Shown here in pieces: positions 20,101-32,139 of a DNA stretch of 64,000 nt (its first letter is position 1; every line of letters starts with the position of its first letter). The notes under the pieces are model-generated. The model did no database searches. It had not been told where the DNA came from and was given only the letters and a program-made list of their open reading frames with translations. The stretch spans positions 46,649,891-46,713,890 of the forward strand of contig NC_061796.1 in the NCBI RefSeq assembly GCF_021462225.1, given 5' to 3'. The position numbers and the translations under genes were made by a program. The DNA is from Girardinichthys multiradiatus. Lineage: Eukaryota > Chordata > Actinopteri > Cyprinodontiformes > Goodeidae.

Positions 20101-23100
20101 TGCCTTGGTTGTAACGAGGGGTTATTTGAGTTACTGTTGCCTTTCTATCAGCTGGAACCAGTCTGGCCATTCACCTCTGACCTCTGGCATCAACAAGGCA
20201 TTTGTGCCCACAGAACTGGATCACTGGATATTTTCTCATTTTCTCTGTAAACCCAAGAGATGGCAGTGAGTGAAAATCCCAGTAGATCAGCAGTTTCTGA
20301 AATATTCAGACCAGCCTGTCTGGCACCAACAACCATGCTATGTTCAAAGTCACTTAAATCACCTTTCTTCCCCGTTCTGATGCTCGGTTTGAACTGCAGC
20401 AGATCATCTTGATCATGTCTTCATGCCTAAATGCATTGAGTTGCTGCCATGTGATTGGCTGATTAGAAATTTGCGTTAATGAGCAGTTGGACAGGTGTAC
20501 CTAATAAAGTGGACGGTGAGTGTATGTCATCATTTTAGGTGCAACAGAAACATTTTTCTGATCAGTTTCCTTTTTGTGACCTTGTATGCATATCTGTCTT
20601 TATTCTCTGAGACTTCACACCCAGAAACAGTAAACTAAAAGTTGTTTTTTACAGCGATGAACCATGAGTTAGCTTCGGAGTTGACGAGCTTTTATAGAAG
20701 AGAAACAAAACTCAGATTTTTCAGTTTTAAATCTGCTAACAATCAGACTATTTCAGTCATCAGACAGAACCGGTGAATCGTTGTTTATCGTCATACTTTG
20801 AAATGCAATATATGAGCTTAAACATACTGGTCACCCCCTGCAATAAGCAGCAGGACTGGGAACGCCGTCTCACTGACTGAGACACTCACACAGGCATGTG
20901 GGTTTAGGAGCATCCCATTTGCCAAGCTTGGTGCAATGGCTGATGTTTCTTCCTTCCAGGATGAAGCCGGCGTTGCAGCTGTAATGAAGAACCGTCCCTT
21001 CTACTGGGGGCCCGGGAGGCCTCGCCGTCACTCTGCCGTTCTCCAGGGACGTCCACACCCTCGGGCACAGCAGCACTGAGAAGATGAAGGAAAAGACATT
21101 TGTTGAAAGGTAAATGTAGGACTTTACAGAATGTTGTTTCTGAATCCTTTCTCAGAAGTGAAAGCTGCTTAGGAGGAAGAAAGGGTTAACTGGTTGCTTA
21201 AGAGAACCACGTAGAGCCAGTACTCAGAGAATAAACCTGTGTAATGACGAAACAAGATGTTTCATCTTTCATACTTATTCTGGCCCAGTAGATCGGCATC
21301 TGGTTTTCCATGATGAAGGTTTGCTGGTTTGTTGTGGAGGAGAGATGCTGAGGGAGCAGGAAGGCTGGTGGATACGGTGTGCTTAGCAACAGAGGCTGGG
21401 CAGCAGAGATGGTTATCTGGGTCTGGCTCACAACAGACCTCCAGGAAACAACTACTCCAACGGTTGGACCTGCTAATGTTCGATCTTGACTGTCTCCATA
21501 GCAACAACTGTGACTACAGCTGGATGTACTAGTGGTCCAATGGCTAACATCCTTCTATCCAGATATCTTTTTTGAAAACCTAAATCCTTATGCTGTTGTC
21601 CATATCTGAGCTAGTCCCACCATCTGTCCAGTACACTGATTGGTTACCATGGAGACCTAATATGGACTGTGGAAGGGACAGTCCTAACTAAAGAAGTCCT
21701 CTTGCTGCTGTGACGGGCAGCTGCTCTCCTCCCAGGTGCTGTCTGATCTTCTACATCTGAACAGAGAACTTCCACAGTAAATCACTTGTTTCTCCAGGAT
21801 CTCTGCAGTCGACACATGGCAGGCTGCAGGTAAAAGCTGAATAGAAATAAGCAAACAGGGAAAATCCTTCCCTAATGCCAGTTTAGGCAAAGTCCACCTG
21901 CAGGATTTGAGCAGCTTTGCCTCCCTGAAAGTATGCATATTTTCAGGTTTGGGAGTGTTATACTTCTGTCAGCTTTTATAAAAGGGATTTAAGCTGAAAC
22001 GCAAAAACTAAATGTGGAAGAAGATAACAGGAGTAAGAAATAAATTAGTATGAGCACCATTCCTTTGGTCTGACTACCTGACAGAAATGCAGCTGAGCCC
22101 TTGGAAATAATTCAGTTTAGCTGTCGGGTTTTCTGAATCTTCCTTTCTGCGTGTCAGCTCACGCTGCAGCCGGTGCTCTTACATAAGCCAGAGAAAACAA
22201 AAATCCTGTTTCACAAATGTGCTCTCAGGAGAGCCAAAATGCCTGTTGAAAACTGGAAGAACCAGAATCGAGAGAGAACTGCAATTTATGGTCATAATCT
22301 CAGGCTTTCAGAAGATTGTTCTGAGTTTCACTCGTTTCTGAAAGCCTGAAGAAGCAATGATGGAAACCAGTTTGCAGCATTGCACAGTACTGCACACCAC
22401 AGGAGACTAAATGACTTATCCTGTACAGTATACTGGACATTTAGAACTGTGTTGGAAACTGTATTGACTGCACAGTCAATCAGCAAAACTCTAAATATAC
22501 AGCTACTAAAATGACTTTTCACATGTTATTCAGCCTTTAATGATTGGTTAGTTTCATGTTTCCATTTCCATGAATCATCTTCATCCTGTCCAGAACCTCA
22601 GCAGGAACTCCTACAGCACAGCAAGCTTTGTTTTGTTTCCTTAACCGTTGCTGAGTTTGAAACCCAACACTTCCCGCAGGATTTTCACAGTAAAGGTGTT
22701 GCAAGCTTCCCTTTATAGGTGCGTGAAGAATGTGAGCAGGACTGCACAAGAAGGAAGCATGAGAAAAACCAGATTACTGCTGAAAGGAAAATGTTCCTGT
22801 TCTTACATAATACACAGCTCTAAAACTGATTACATCTTCAGGAAGGGAGATTCTAACCCAGACGGTGTGAAATATTCATTTAATTTCCTTGTTTTAACAT
22901 GATCAGCAGTGTTTCAACCAGCTGAACGTCAGACGTCTGGCATGCTTTGGTCAGATTGAAAAATTACAGCATTAGGCGACCATACAGCCTTCATTTTGAA
23001 GTTTTCACTTTGGAAACAATAATAGACCACATAAGGAAACAACTTTACTCCACAGTGAGAAAGGGTTTGGATGGAAAGGTAACAGAAACAAGTTTGCAGA

Positions 23101-26100
23101 GTGATGTAGGAGGAATCTGAGCTGGTTGGTAGATGCTCCATGAAATCCTGACTTTACTGTGAGTTTTTCCTCTTTATGTTACCGAAGGCAAACATCAACA
23201 ATTGTTGTTTCATGTAAAAAATAAGAAAATCTATTTTTTGCTGTGTTTTTAACTAGTTGTTTGCTGGCAAATATAAAATATTAGGAATTTTAAGCATCAA
23301 ATTAAGACCACGAACATAGAAAAGAAGATTAGTAGAACTAATTTGAATTAAAAGAATTAATAGAACATTTATTTGCTTTTTTCTTTTTAAAGTTCATTTG
23401 CTGATATTTCTTTTTTAGCAGAAAAGTAAAACATGTGAGGTAGAATTGATACTTTTTTAATCCAACCTAACTACAATCATTATTTTAAATATGTAAGAAA
23501 ACAGCTAAATGGGAACTAGAACCTTCATCTGAGCTGCTTAGAGGATTAAGGAAGTCTCAGAATACTGTTCAGCTCTGTGGTTTCACTCTCGGTGCTCCAA
23601 TCCGGCAGATCAGCCAACAATCTTCAGCTATTTTTGACTAATTATCTGTGGAAGCTCGCTGTACCGAACCTGCTTTGCTTCAAACAGAGTCCAAAACAGG
23701 GTTCTGGTGGTGCCAGGTCGTTCCCTGGAGGAAGTGAGCTAAAGCTGCCGGAAATATTCACCAGGTGGACACAGAAGTGAAACGTCACGTTTGCGTAAAT
23801 AAGTTGACTTCACTTCACTCGCAGCTCTGTGAATCTGTGGAGCTCCGTTTCGCGCTGGACTGAATCAAGACAGAAAGCTGATATTTAAGAGGTTTAAAAG
23901 TAAATCCAGATCAATAAACACAAGATGATTAACCATTAGCCAGACAGCATCATGGGGAAAAAATGACAGCATTATCTCTCTAATGTTTAGTATTGTTATG
24001 TTTTAAACTGTGACTAAATATATCTCTTTGCTTTTTTTATCATTCCTGAAGCAATGAAAAGCTGAGGAACGTCTCATTTTACTTCCCTTCAGCTCCTATG
24101 AGCTGAACATATTAAATTCTGGTCTGCCCTTTGGTGACCGGCGACTGGTTATTGGGATAAAATACGTTTGGAAATCCATTAGTGTGGAAGTGACGCCTGA
24201 CTGACGCAGGAAACAGAATGAGGGCGGCTTCATATTCTGCCTGATGGAGGATAAAGAATATCACAGCAGCTAATCAGCTGTCTCCATCAGAAGATGGTGG
24301 AGACCAGAAACAGACTTAAAGCTCTGTTAGAACGTCTGTCATGATTTTACTGAAGCTTTTCATGAAATCTTTTCTGTAATCTTCATTTTTACTTAGTCCC
24401 TTTTCACCACCATTATGAACCTTTCCTCCCATTTTACTTTTGGTCACTCAAACTGGGAAGTGTTGGTTTGCACTAAAACACATTAAGGTCAGATAACAGT
24501 CAGGCAGTTGGTCTTTGCACAGAGACCGTTTGGCACCATCGTAGTGTAGTTTGTGTTTATGGCAGCAGTTATTGCACATCACCCTCTACTTATTGGCATA
24601 CCTGGTCCAAACATGTAAAAATCTTTAAAATGCTATTTAAATTGCAGTAATGGAACCTCTTGCTGAAAATGTTAAAAAATCCAACCTTCAATCAGTTATT
24701 TAATCATTTATTCAATGAAAAAAATCCACATTCAGAAATAACTTTTTTACAAAATCCCAGGTGTTAAACTTTTAGGCCTGAAGCCTTGATAATATACTCT
24801 GATCTGTTATTGAATAAATATAATTAGAATCTATAACATATTATATTAAAATCTCTCTGAAGGATAAATTATTTCATCCTTTAAAACAATCAAAGATTAT
24901 ATTTAATAAAATTCAAACTTATGTCTACTCTTTAATTATCTACTGAAAACCTTTTCCTGGTTCTGGTTCTTTTTGTGTCTTTTGATTGAATCTGGGATCA
25001 ACGCACGTCAGCAGCATCAGATGCACATAAAACAACACACCCCTATTATTTCCTGTAGAACAGCCCACAACGGATGCATCTGGTTCTGTTCTGTCTTGGT
25101 GCACTTCAGTGTGGCGCATCTAATGTGTGGCTCAGCTCCCAACTGACACAGCTTTATGGTTGGGAGTCGTCAGGAGGGCTGAACAGCCAATCAGATACAT
25201 ACCCTCAAGAAAACATGCAAGCCATGATTTTTTTTTAAATCACATTATTTACAGAAAGACCGAGAATCCAAACAAGGAGAAAAAAACTATAACCTAATGG
25301 AAGCCGGTTTCACATTCAAGGTTTTACTTATGTTATCATTCTAAAGAGATGGTTTAAACTAGACATTCATTAGTATTTAAAATAAACTAATCATAAACAA
25401 CTCTGTCTTAGCCCTTTTCCACCAACATGGTTTGAGTGCTTAACTGGACCTGGTGCTACAGCCAGTTATTAACTAGTTCTTGAAAAACATCAGTTCATCA
25501 GAGTGTCTAGGACCTTTAAGTTCATAATCCTTGACTTCCTGTTTCTTTGGGGTATAAATATGAGGCCATACAGATGGTAATTTTCTCTTCATTGTGGGAA
25601 AGACAAGCATATGAGTGTTGATCTTCATTAGTCAGAAAATAGCTACATGACAATAGTTTCTGACCTAGCTGTTTTCATATGTACAGTCAGAGGAATAATT
25701 CAAGCGTTTAAAACAGCTGGAACTGAAGCAAACGAGAATTAACAAGGACCAGCATTTATCTAACCACCTCACAAACTGAGGAGATGAAGAAAGATCTCCA
25801 AAGCTCACCGTTAGAGAACTGCAGCAAAATATGGCCTGTTGAGGTCACCAAGGGTCCCTAACAACCATTAGATGCTATCTTCAGGCCAACTGCTAATGTG
25901 GTGTCATCCCAAGAAAAACCTTTTCGTCCGACCATCACAAACACAAACGTGGAGTTTGCTCATCTTTCTGGAGCTTTAACCAAACTGGGAACTTTGGTCA
26001 GATGAGGCCCTGAACTTTAAGCAACAAGCAATCCAGGTTGGTCTGCTGTGAAATAAGAGACATGAATTTGAGGGGAGGCATCACTGTTAGGTATGGTGGA

Positions 26101-29100
26101 GGATCTGTGATACTGTGGGTCCGTTTCTCCTCCAAAGAGTATGGGAACCTTGTTAGAATTCATGGCGTCATTAACTCTTAGAAATACCACGACACATGAA
26201 ATAAAAATTTTGTGGCTTCAGCTAAACAATTGAAATTGAGGCGACCTTGTGGTTTTCAGCAGGAAAATGACCCAAACCAACAACCAAGCAACATAGAAAT
26301 GCTCCATGAGCCACAAACATCATCCTTCTTCCATGACTCCATGAATCCTCGAGGTAAATTAGAGGGCGGATGGGTAGGACCAAGAGCCCTGGAACATGTA
26401 GAAATATTGTGCAAAGATCAATGGTCAACGGTCCAACCTTGTGAAACGTTAGAGGAGACGACCCAGTGCTGTAGGAGACTGTAGAAAATACTGCTAATAA
26501 TTAAAGGTTGGATCTTTTAAGATTTTTCAGAGTAACATTATGCTCCTGTAAACCTATTTGGATTATTTTTACCCATCTTCATGGGGGTCCCAGTAAGTCT
26601 GAAGGGGGATTAGACATTACACAGAAACAAAGGACTCACAGCATCTGCTGGGCTGCGTCATGTCCGTCCACGTGCCGTTGGGTAAACACTTCCTGACCTT
26701 TGGACCCACAATCACCCGGTTTCCTCTGCAGATGTACTCGATCTCGTAATCCACAGGCAGGATCTGCACACTGCGGATCTGAGAAGGAAACACAGTGTCG
26801 GCTGTCAGAGATCTTATCTTGTACCTGGGTTTTCAGATTTAGTTAAGGCCCAAATAAGATTTCAGAAATATACAAGGCCTTCAGGTATTCTGTGTTTTAC
26901 CTGCTGGCTTATAAACAGGTTTAAAGCTGAAACTGGGTAAATCTGCTCAGTAGTTTGAGTTATTCTGAGTTTTTTAGATAGAGTGATACTTTAATCACCT
27001 TCCCTATCAAAATTACATTCAGATTTTGGCTACATGGAAAGAAAAGAGGTGCATTTATTTCACAAATTCAATGTATTTTCAAATGTGTTAAACAATCTGT
27101 GTTTACAAATATGCAGAGAATAATTCAGCAATATCCTGGATCTTCTGCCTGCCAGATAAAGGATCACATCATCATAGCAGTGAGATCAAATGGTGTCTCA
27201 GCTTCACATTCAGACACTGAGCTTTGCCTAAAGCCGGCCACTGTGGTTGCTTTGGGTCTGTTCAGGTTCTAATCGTTAACTGTCTGAGACCGGAAACAGA
27301 ATCAGAATCTGATTTCTCTGTGTTACTTTTTGTTTTGCAGATGGACACAGTCTGTCTTTCAGAAGACAGCTGCTAGCTGTCAATCCAGCTCCAGATCCTC
27401 ACATACAGCAGCTGTGAAGCAGAACATACTATTAATTTTAACAGATACGTTCTGCTGAAGTAGCTTCTTCTCTTTCTGATGTGCTTCAGCTCTGCAGCTT
27501 TTGCATCCCTGCAGCTGACAGCAGTCAGAGTTATCTCTGTTTGAAGAGTCCAGATTTCTCATGAAGGAGTTCAACTAACTGCTACTCAGAGCAGAAACTG
27601 CTTAGGAGAGAATTTCTGGACGAAACTCAAAACTTTACAAGATATTTAAACAAATCCTTTGTGAAGTATTTTTAAACCCCACCATTTAATGTACATTTCC
27701 ATCGTTTTAACAACCAGACAACATCTTTACTGAGCTAACTGCTCTCAGTCTGCTAAAATATCCTGCTGATTATCCTCAGAGTCCATCAGGACTCTCTAAC
27801 CAACAGTTCTTCCACTGATCTGCTTCAAACTTCTCATCTACACAGGAAAATGAATGTTGTCTTCACTTTTATTAAATTCCTTAATTTATTTTGTCATTTC
27901 AATACAGTCATTTCAACGGCTCAGGTGAAAGAGTCCATCTGAAATCATTTTCATCTTGTTTAGCAACGGTTACCTCCAAGGAAAAGCTGCAACCAACACT
28001 CTCCAGCATCAAAATGGCTTCGCATGCAGGAGACTGCTGCTAAGAGCATGGCTTTCTGGATCATCTAGAACTTCAAGCTGAGAGGTTCAGCTGCACTAAA
28101 TTTGGTTTCAGGTAGACCGTCCAGCAAGCGCCAGGACCATCTCCTTCTGCTACACAGAGGCCACCAGTGCAGAGCTTCTTGAACACTGGCAGCAGGGTGG
28201 TGAAAGGGTATCCATATGGTGCATGAGGTCAAGACTTGGAGACAAAAGAAACAGCAAAGAAGCTGCTTCAGTGCAGGAAAACCACCAAGAATTGAAAGGA
28301 AAATCCCCAGGAAGCAGAGGATGAACAGCTGTTATTGCCTCTGATATTCATCCTTCTGATTGTTTGGGATATGTGGAGAAGAAAAGGTAAGATCCACTAT
28401 AAAACCGGTGTTAAGCCAACGGTGAATGTTCCTGATCAGATCTGGTTCTTCTTCTCTGAATTCTGGCGAGAGTGAAAACAAAACAGTCTGGTGATGATCT
28501 ATGGATCTTCCAGCATAATGGAGCACCGAGTCACACTGTGCTTATGGTTCGCATTAGGTACTTAATAAAAAGCAACGCAGCATTAGAGCCTTTCTGGGCA
28601 TTTATTCTGAGGCAATAACTCCAAATACAGAATCCAGAAAAACATCAAAAAAGGGATCAAATCTTTAAAGTTTTATATCTTCTCAGAAAACAAGACCATC
28701 ATAAAGGCTGCAGAAACCTTTCAAATGTTTCACATTCACATGAATTCCTCTCAAAACATGTTTTTCTTCCTTAACATCCAGATGGATCCTCTCAGGATTC
28801 AGTTCACTTCGAAGATAACCTGAGCTGCACTGGGTCAGCTCGTCATCTGTGGTACCAGTCCAGGCCAAGTTTAAACTGAAGCATCTGGATTTATTGATCA
28901 GCAGCTGTTCCTGAGACTCACCGGCCAAAACAACCCGCTCTGACGGGAATCAGCTCATATATGTTGACACAAGACTATTAATGAATCAGACTCCTTCTGT
29001 CCTCGCTGTGGAGGCAGACAGCATCCAGAAAAACTGACAAATGAAATTATTATTTAATAAAATGATTATGATTAACATGAACCATTGAATCCTTAATAGA

Positions 29101-30645
29101 AAAGATGTCTGAATAAAGTAAAGGAAAACCAATAAAATAAATAATAGACAATAATAATTTTGAGTTGGTATACCAACCATTAAAGAGCAAATAGCAACAT
29201 TTACTAAAACAACTAAGTGGTTTATGAGGATCAGACTTGGTCTCCATCAGGGAGGTACGCTTACTTTGTGAGGAGCTGGAGGAACCTGGCAGCTGCTGCT
29301 TACAGGAGAAGGTTCTGTAAGCTTCATTCATTTAAACGGTCAATTTGTTTACTGTTTACAGCAAGTATTTTTATAGTCAATGACATTTAGGGACTTTAAG
29401 TATAGTTGAATTAGGGTTTATTATTAGGGCAACACCTTGTGCCTTTTGGTTCCCACCTCGCCCTGTTTTAAAGGGGGAGCAGTTCAGGTGTGAGAGAGAC
29501 TGAGAGAAGCTCCATGTGTCGTGGTTCTGTGTGTGCTGTCCTGCCGTTCGGATACAATAAAGAAGTTTACTGAAGTACAACAGTACTCCGTCTTTCCAAG
29601 CAACCCAGGAGACTGGAGAAGCTACCAAGCAACAGTTAAGGGTTACAGTACAGTAAGATCTGAACTCCTCAAATCTCAACCCCACTGAGTTCCTAAAAAG
29701 CAAGTGGAGAAACAGAACCCAACAAACCGAGATCAACTGCAAGCACCAAAACGACCAAAATGGGTCGCAATCAGTCAGGATTAGGATATGAAGCACAGAG
29801 AACTACAGAGGTTAGGGAGAAGAAGGATCAACACAGATATATCTCATATGTTTCATTAAATATCTTAAAACAGAACATCTGAGTCATCGCAGGAGCTGTA
29901 GGTTCTGATAGTGCAGAGTTGTAGAAGGATAATCCAGTATCCAGTAAATAATCAGACATGACTTCATGGCCAGCATAACTGATGTCTCATTTCTTCTTAA
30001 AGGAGCCAGAAGAGCTAAGTATGTCCAAACTGAGAGATCCTGATTTGGGTTCAGCAGCTCTAAAGTTTCCTTTCTCTAATAAACACAGTTTTCCGTTGTT
30101 CATTTCATTGAACAGCTGCAGCTTGCCAGGTCTCCCAGGATGTCTCCAGTTTGTTAGTGTTATCACATTACCCACTGATGAGCTGAAATATCCTGCTACA
30201 TGGCGCAGTAATCACCAGATAATTCGGATCAAACAGTAACCGACGTTGTTCTGTACCTGTTCTTGTGTCAGGCCTCTGTAGCGGATCCCTCCATCCCTCG
30301 GAGGCCGGATAATGGCACAGCCTGCACATCAAGACAGGAAGATGAAGGACAGCAAGAGGACACGATAACAGCTCTGTCTTCAGGTAAAGTAGATACATCA
30401 CAGTAGCATGAGATGTTATCGTTTAAGCCAAAGCATGCCTCGCTGCACAAATTACAGCCTTTCATTCAGGTCACTTAGGAATCTCTGCGGAGCTCCCGCT
30501 GTCCGTCATTACAAACGCACAGAAAGACTCCCTGCACACACTCCATCACAAACACACTCCAATTACCTCCCGTCGATGAATTATGTATGGGCACAACGAG
30601 CGATGGAAGAGAGCTGAGGATAATCAGAAACAATATCTGCGCCAT
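17088..30645 (-). CDS. gabbr1: gabbr1, GABA-B receptor subunit 1 ('a' isoform), 5' part only
   Basis: Five coding exons on the minus strand: 30567-30645, 30257-30321, 26640-26778, 20890-21075 and probably 17088-17105. The spliced product is a signal peptide, a short linker ([18 protein letters not shown]) and two sushi/CCP domains. Both sushi domains match the extracellular N-terminus unique to GABBR1a (LPVDYEIEY then [15 protein letters not shown] then [10 protein letters not shown]). Phases agree at every junction: 1, 0, 1, 1. In the known family the sushi domains direct GABBR1a to axon terminals, and the receptor is a Gi/o-coupled class C GPCR that works with GABBR2. The Venus-flytrap domain, seven membrane helices and coiled coil are absent and must lie beyond base 1. 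Introns are large and packed with transposons. Confidence 0.9.
17336..18200 (+). mobile_element. LINE 3' part (L2/Rex1-like), broken
   Basis: The + strand encodes, with frame breaks, the C-terminal reverse-transcriptase region: a [13 protein letters not shown] stretch, then [18 protein letters not shown], then [11 protein letters not shown]. This is the RT-tail signature of L2/Rex1-type non-LTR elements. The 3' UTR ends with GACAATAAAGAGTCTTGAAT, a typical tail. Truncated at the 5' end; the apparent 159-aa frame across it is a different frame and not the real product. Confidence 0.7.
18200..19190. other. noncoding, no gene recognised
   Basis: Contains an A-run near 18391-18408 and AT-rich sequence; 18490-18900 may be a diverged repeat, but no terminus was found. 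Intronic to gabbr1 only if the gene continues left as expected. Confidence 0.3.
19194..19225. repeat. 15-bp perfect palindrome
   Basis: TGTAGCATGCCATAC and its exact reverse complement are separated by AA. It lies just outside the Tc1-like element at 19304 in AT-rich DNA. It could form a cruciform or hairpin. Origin unknown. Confidence 0.9.
19304..20522 (-). mobile_element. degenerate Tc1-like element with both termini
   Basis: Ends CATTCACCGGCCACTTTATT and (inverted) CACTCACCGTCCACTTTATT, with TA on both sides (19302-19303, 20523-20524); 1219 bp. This 'cggccactttattagg' family is very common in fish, and I recall related Tc1 elements reported as shared with lampreys by horizontal transfer. 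The minus-strand transposase is broken by many stops. Confidence 0.85.
19454..20430 (-). pseudogene. Tc1-like transposase remnant
   Basis: Recognisable minus-strand pieces: [18 protein letters not shown] near 19460-19560 (the catalytic Glu region) and [20 protein letters not shown] with [19 protein letters not shown] near 20050-20170 (DNA-binding region). The stops and shifts between them rule out a functional protein. Confidence 0.75.
20890..21075 (-). CDS. gabbr1: gabbr1 exon encoding sushi domain 2
   Basis: 186 bp between an acceptor (CTTCTCAG) and donor GTGAGTGT. It encodes one CCP module from [16 protein letters not shown] to APKPTCL with the four expected cysteines (CPR, YSCN, ISHC, PTC) and the conserved W in GKWDAP. 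It matches GABBR1a sushi 2. Phase 1 in, phase 1 out. Confidence 0.9.
21076..25540. other. gabbr1: gabbr1 intron, little recognisable
   Basis: No exon. Contains an inverted repeat at 22300-22349. Otherwise no transposon terminus or family was identified with confidence; the sequence looks like single-copy intron with moderate AT content. Confidence 0.45.
22300..22349. repeat. 14-bp inverted repeat
   Basis: TCAGGCTTTCAGAA (22300-22313) and its reverse complement (22336-22349) with a 22-base loop. Intronic to gabbr1. Too short a stem for a confident hairpin RNA call. Confidence 0.7.
25540..26530 (+). mobile_element. degenerate Tc1-like element, plus orientation
   Basis: Plus-strand remnants follow a Tc1 transposase in order: a GGGAAAGACAAGCATATGAG N-terminal region, CGTGGAGTTTGCTCATC, GGTATGGTGGAGGATCTGTG (antigen-like GGSVM segment), TTTTCAGCAGGAAAATGACCC (catalytic QxND region), then CTCCATGAATCC. 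Many stops. It ends about 110 bp from the gabbr1 sushi 1 exon. Confidence 0.65.
26640..26778 (-). CDS. gabbr1: gabbr1 exon encoding sushi domain 1
   Basis: 139 bp between acceptor CTTCTCAG and donor GTGAGTCC. It encodes [19 protein letters not shown], then [17 protein letters not shown] and PSRC, nearly identical to mammalian GABBR1a sushi 1. It starts in phase 0 after the linker exon and ends in phase 1. Confidence 0.94.
26780..28000. other. gabbr1: gabbr1 intron, nothing recognised
   Basis: No exon or identifiable repeat terminus. Confidence 0.4.
28020..28560 (+). mobile_element. possible DNA-transposon remnant
   Basis: The stretch from GGAGACTGCTGC to GGAGCACCGAGTCACACTGTG has the feel of a broken transposase (a 'gatctatggatcttccagcat' segment). 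No clear catalytic motif or terminus. Intronic to gabbr1. Confidence 0.3.
28570..29390. other. gabbr1: gabbr1 intron, nothing recognised
   Basis: No exon or repeat terminus identified. Confidence 0.35.
29395..29662 (+). repeat. LTR-like fragment
   Basis: Contains CAATAAAGAAGTTTACTG followed by a short stretch ending GTTAAGGGTTACA, the layout of an LTR polyadenylation signal and 3' end. No matching TGTAAC start or target duplication was found, so it is truncated or misidentified. Confidence 0.35.
29663..30256. other. gabbr1: gabbr1 intron, nothing recognised
   Basis: No exon. Lies between the linker exon and the possible LTR fragment. Confidence 0.35.
30257..30321 (-). CDS. gabbr1: gabbr1 linker exon
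   Basis: 65 bp between acceptor GTGCAG and donor GTACAG. It encodes [20 protein letters not shown] then EQ, matching [19 protein letters not shown] of mammalian GABBR1a just before sushi 1. Phase 1 in, phase 0 out. Confidence 0.9.
30567..30645 (-). CDS. gabbr1: gabbr1 first coding exon (signal peptide)
   Basis: The ATG at 30645-30643 begins [20 protein letters not shown], a typical signal peptide, followed by HNSSTG with one N-glycosylation sequon. The exon ends at donor GTAATT in phase 1. Upstream on the minus strand, a CTATTTCTCTGTGTCTTCCAG acceptor-like tract ends at 30654, so only 8 bases of 5' UTR are in this exon and an upstream noncoding exon is implied. Confidence 0.85.
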
Positions 30646-30653
30646 TTCTGGAT

Positions 30654-30675
30654 CTGGAAGACACAGAGAAATAGT
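30654..30675 (-). promoter_or_regulatory. gabbr1: 3' splice site ahead of the gabbr1 start codon
   Basis: A pyrimidine tract and CAG 8 bases upstream of the ATG. It indicates that transcription starts further upstream (to the right) and that the leader is spliced on. Confidence 0.7.
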
Positions 30676-31700
30676 TGAAAAATAGGGAAGGGTGCAGGAT
30701 GGAGGGAGCAAAGGGGGAAGAAAAGGGAAGACAAATAGGACATTTTCTCAGATAGGCTTATGTGAGAATGCTGCTCTCTGCATTCCCACATACAGTGGCT
30801 TTTTATTTCTATGCATCAATTTTTGGCTTTGAAATTAATTTTCCAATTTGCCACAAACTGCATTCCTGCATTTCCTGGTATAGTGGTCCACATTTCCCAA
30901 TTCAAGGTAACTTCAGGTAAGCGTTGTGTTCAAGAGTTGATTGGCTGATGCAAATATTTTTGCAAACTGACTTCCTTTGAAAAACACAGTTTATACATAA
31001 GGAAAACTTCAAAATAAGAGACAAGCAAGGCTCCAGTGACCAACCATCAGTTTCAAATTTTGTGTTATTTTATGACATATTAGCTCTGGAGCATCTCAGA
31101 AAAGTAGAAACAACTAGATACGTTTATATGAAGCTCATTTCTTGTTTTTCTGTAGATAAACGTGTGTAAAATCCCAGGAGATCTTAAAGGGAAAGTCTAG
31201 ATAATTCAGTTGTGACCCTCTTCCAGTTAAGGTCAAATAAATAACGACCCGGCAGTTTTAGCAGTGTATCCGAATGTTGGACGGTGCTGAAGTTTTATTT
31301 TAAGTTTAGGATGACTAGAGAAAAATGTTGTCCAGTTATCTAGTGGTTTTATGTTGTTTTTATTATGCTTTTAACTAACAAGGTTTAGGTACATAAAGTG
31401 CTGTAATGACGGGTCGAATGAGGTTCCAACATTGAGCCACTGTGACATTTATAAGCCCCGCCTACTGGGCTGTTCTCCAATATCTTCTGTCTACTGACTG
31501 TCAGGTGCTCCAGTACCTGCCTGATGACACTCCACTAAAGAACCTCCCCCTGTGCCTCTGGGTCCTGTTCTAGAGGCTCCAGCTCCTTGGAGCTCCAATC
31601 CTTCCTGTTTCCATTGCTGCTCTGTGTTTATCAGAACATATTCAGTTACATTCTTACAGGTTTCGGATTTCTATTCAATATTTCTAGGCTTATTATTTGA
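30676..31700. other. noncoding, presumed gabbr1 leader intron
   Basis: No exon or promoter-like CpG cluster near the coding exon itself. Confidence 0.35.
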
Positions 31701-31735
31701 AAATAGTGTATTTAAAAAAAAAAAAGAAAAGTGTA

Positions 31736-32130
31736 TTATGTCGAAGCTCTCGATTTACCGGTCGGTCTACGTTCCTACCCTCACCTATGGCCATGAACTT
31801 TGGGTCATGACCGAAAGAACGAGATCACGGATACAAGCGGCTGAAATGAGTTTCCTCCGTAGGGTGGCCGGGCACTCCCTTAGAGATAGGGTGAGGAGCT
31901 CGGCCATCCGGGAGGAGCTCGGAGTAGAGCTGCTGCTCCTCCACATCGAGAGGAGCCAGTTGAGGTGGCTCGGGCATCTATACCGGATGCCTCCTGGACG
32001 CTTTCCTCGGGAGGTGTTCCAGGCACGTCCCACCGGGAGGAGGCCCAGGACACGCTGGAGGGACTATGTCTCTCGGCTGGCCTGGGAACACCTTGGGCTC
32101 CCACTGGAGGAGCTGGAGGAGGTGTATTTT
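31736..32130 (+). mobile_element. LINE reverse-transcriptase C-terminal fragment
   Basis: An open stretch encodes KLSIYRSVYVPTLTYGHELW, then SFLRRVAGHSLRDRVRS, ERSQLRWLGHLYRMPPGRFP and RRPRTRWRDYVSRLAWEHLG. This is the C-terminal tail of a fish non-LTR retrotransposon RT family that is very common in teleosts (clade uncertain, perhaps RTE- or Rex-like). It begins abruptly after an A-run at 31711-31722 and lacks the catalytic domain. The open frame begins upstream at 31552 but that part has no similarity. Confidence 0.7.
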
Positions 32131-32139
32131 GTATTAGTG

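Noticed and set aside
22300..22349. microRNA precursor
   Set aside because: Stem is only 14 bp with a 22-base loop; too short for a pre-miRNA.
31552..31730. N-terminal part of the 231-aa frame at 31552-32247 as host protein
   Set aside because: Similarity begins only at about 31741 and is to a LINE RT tail; the front is chance extension.
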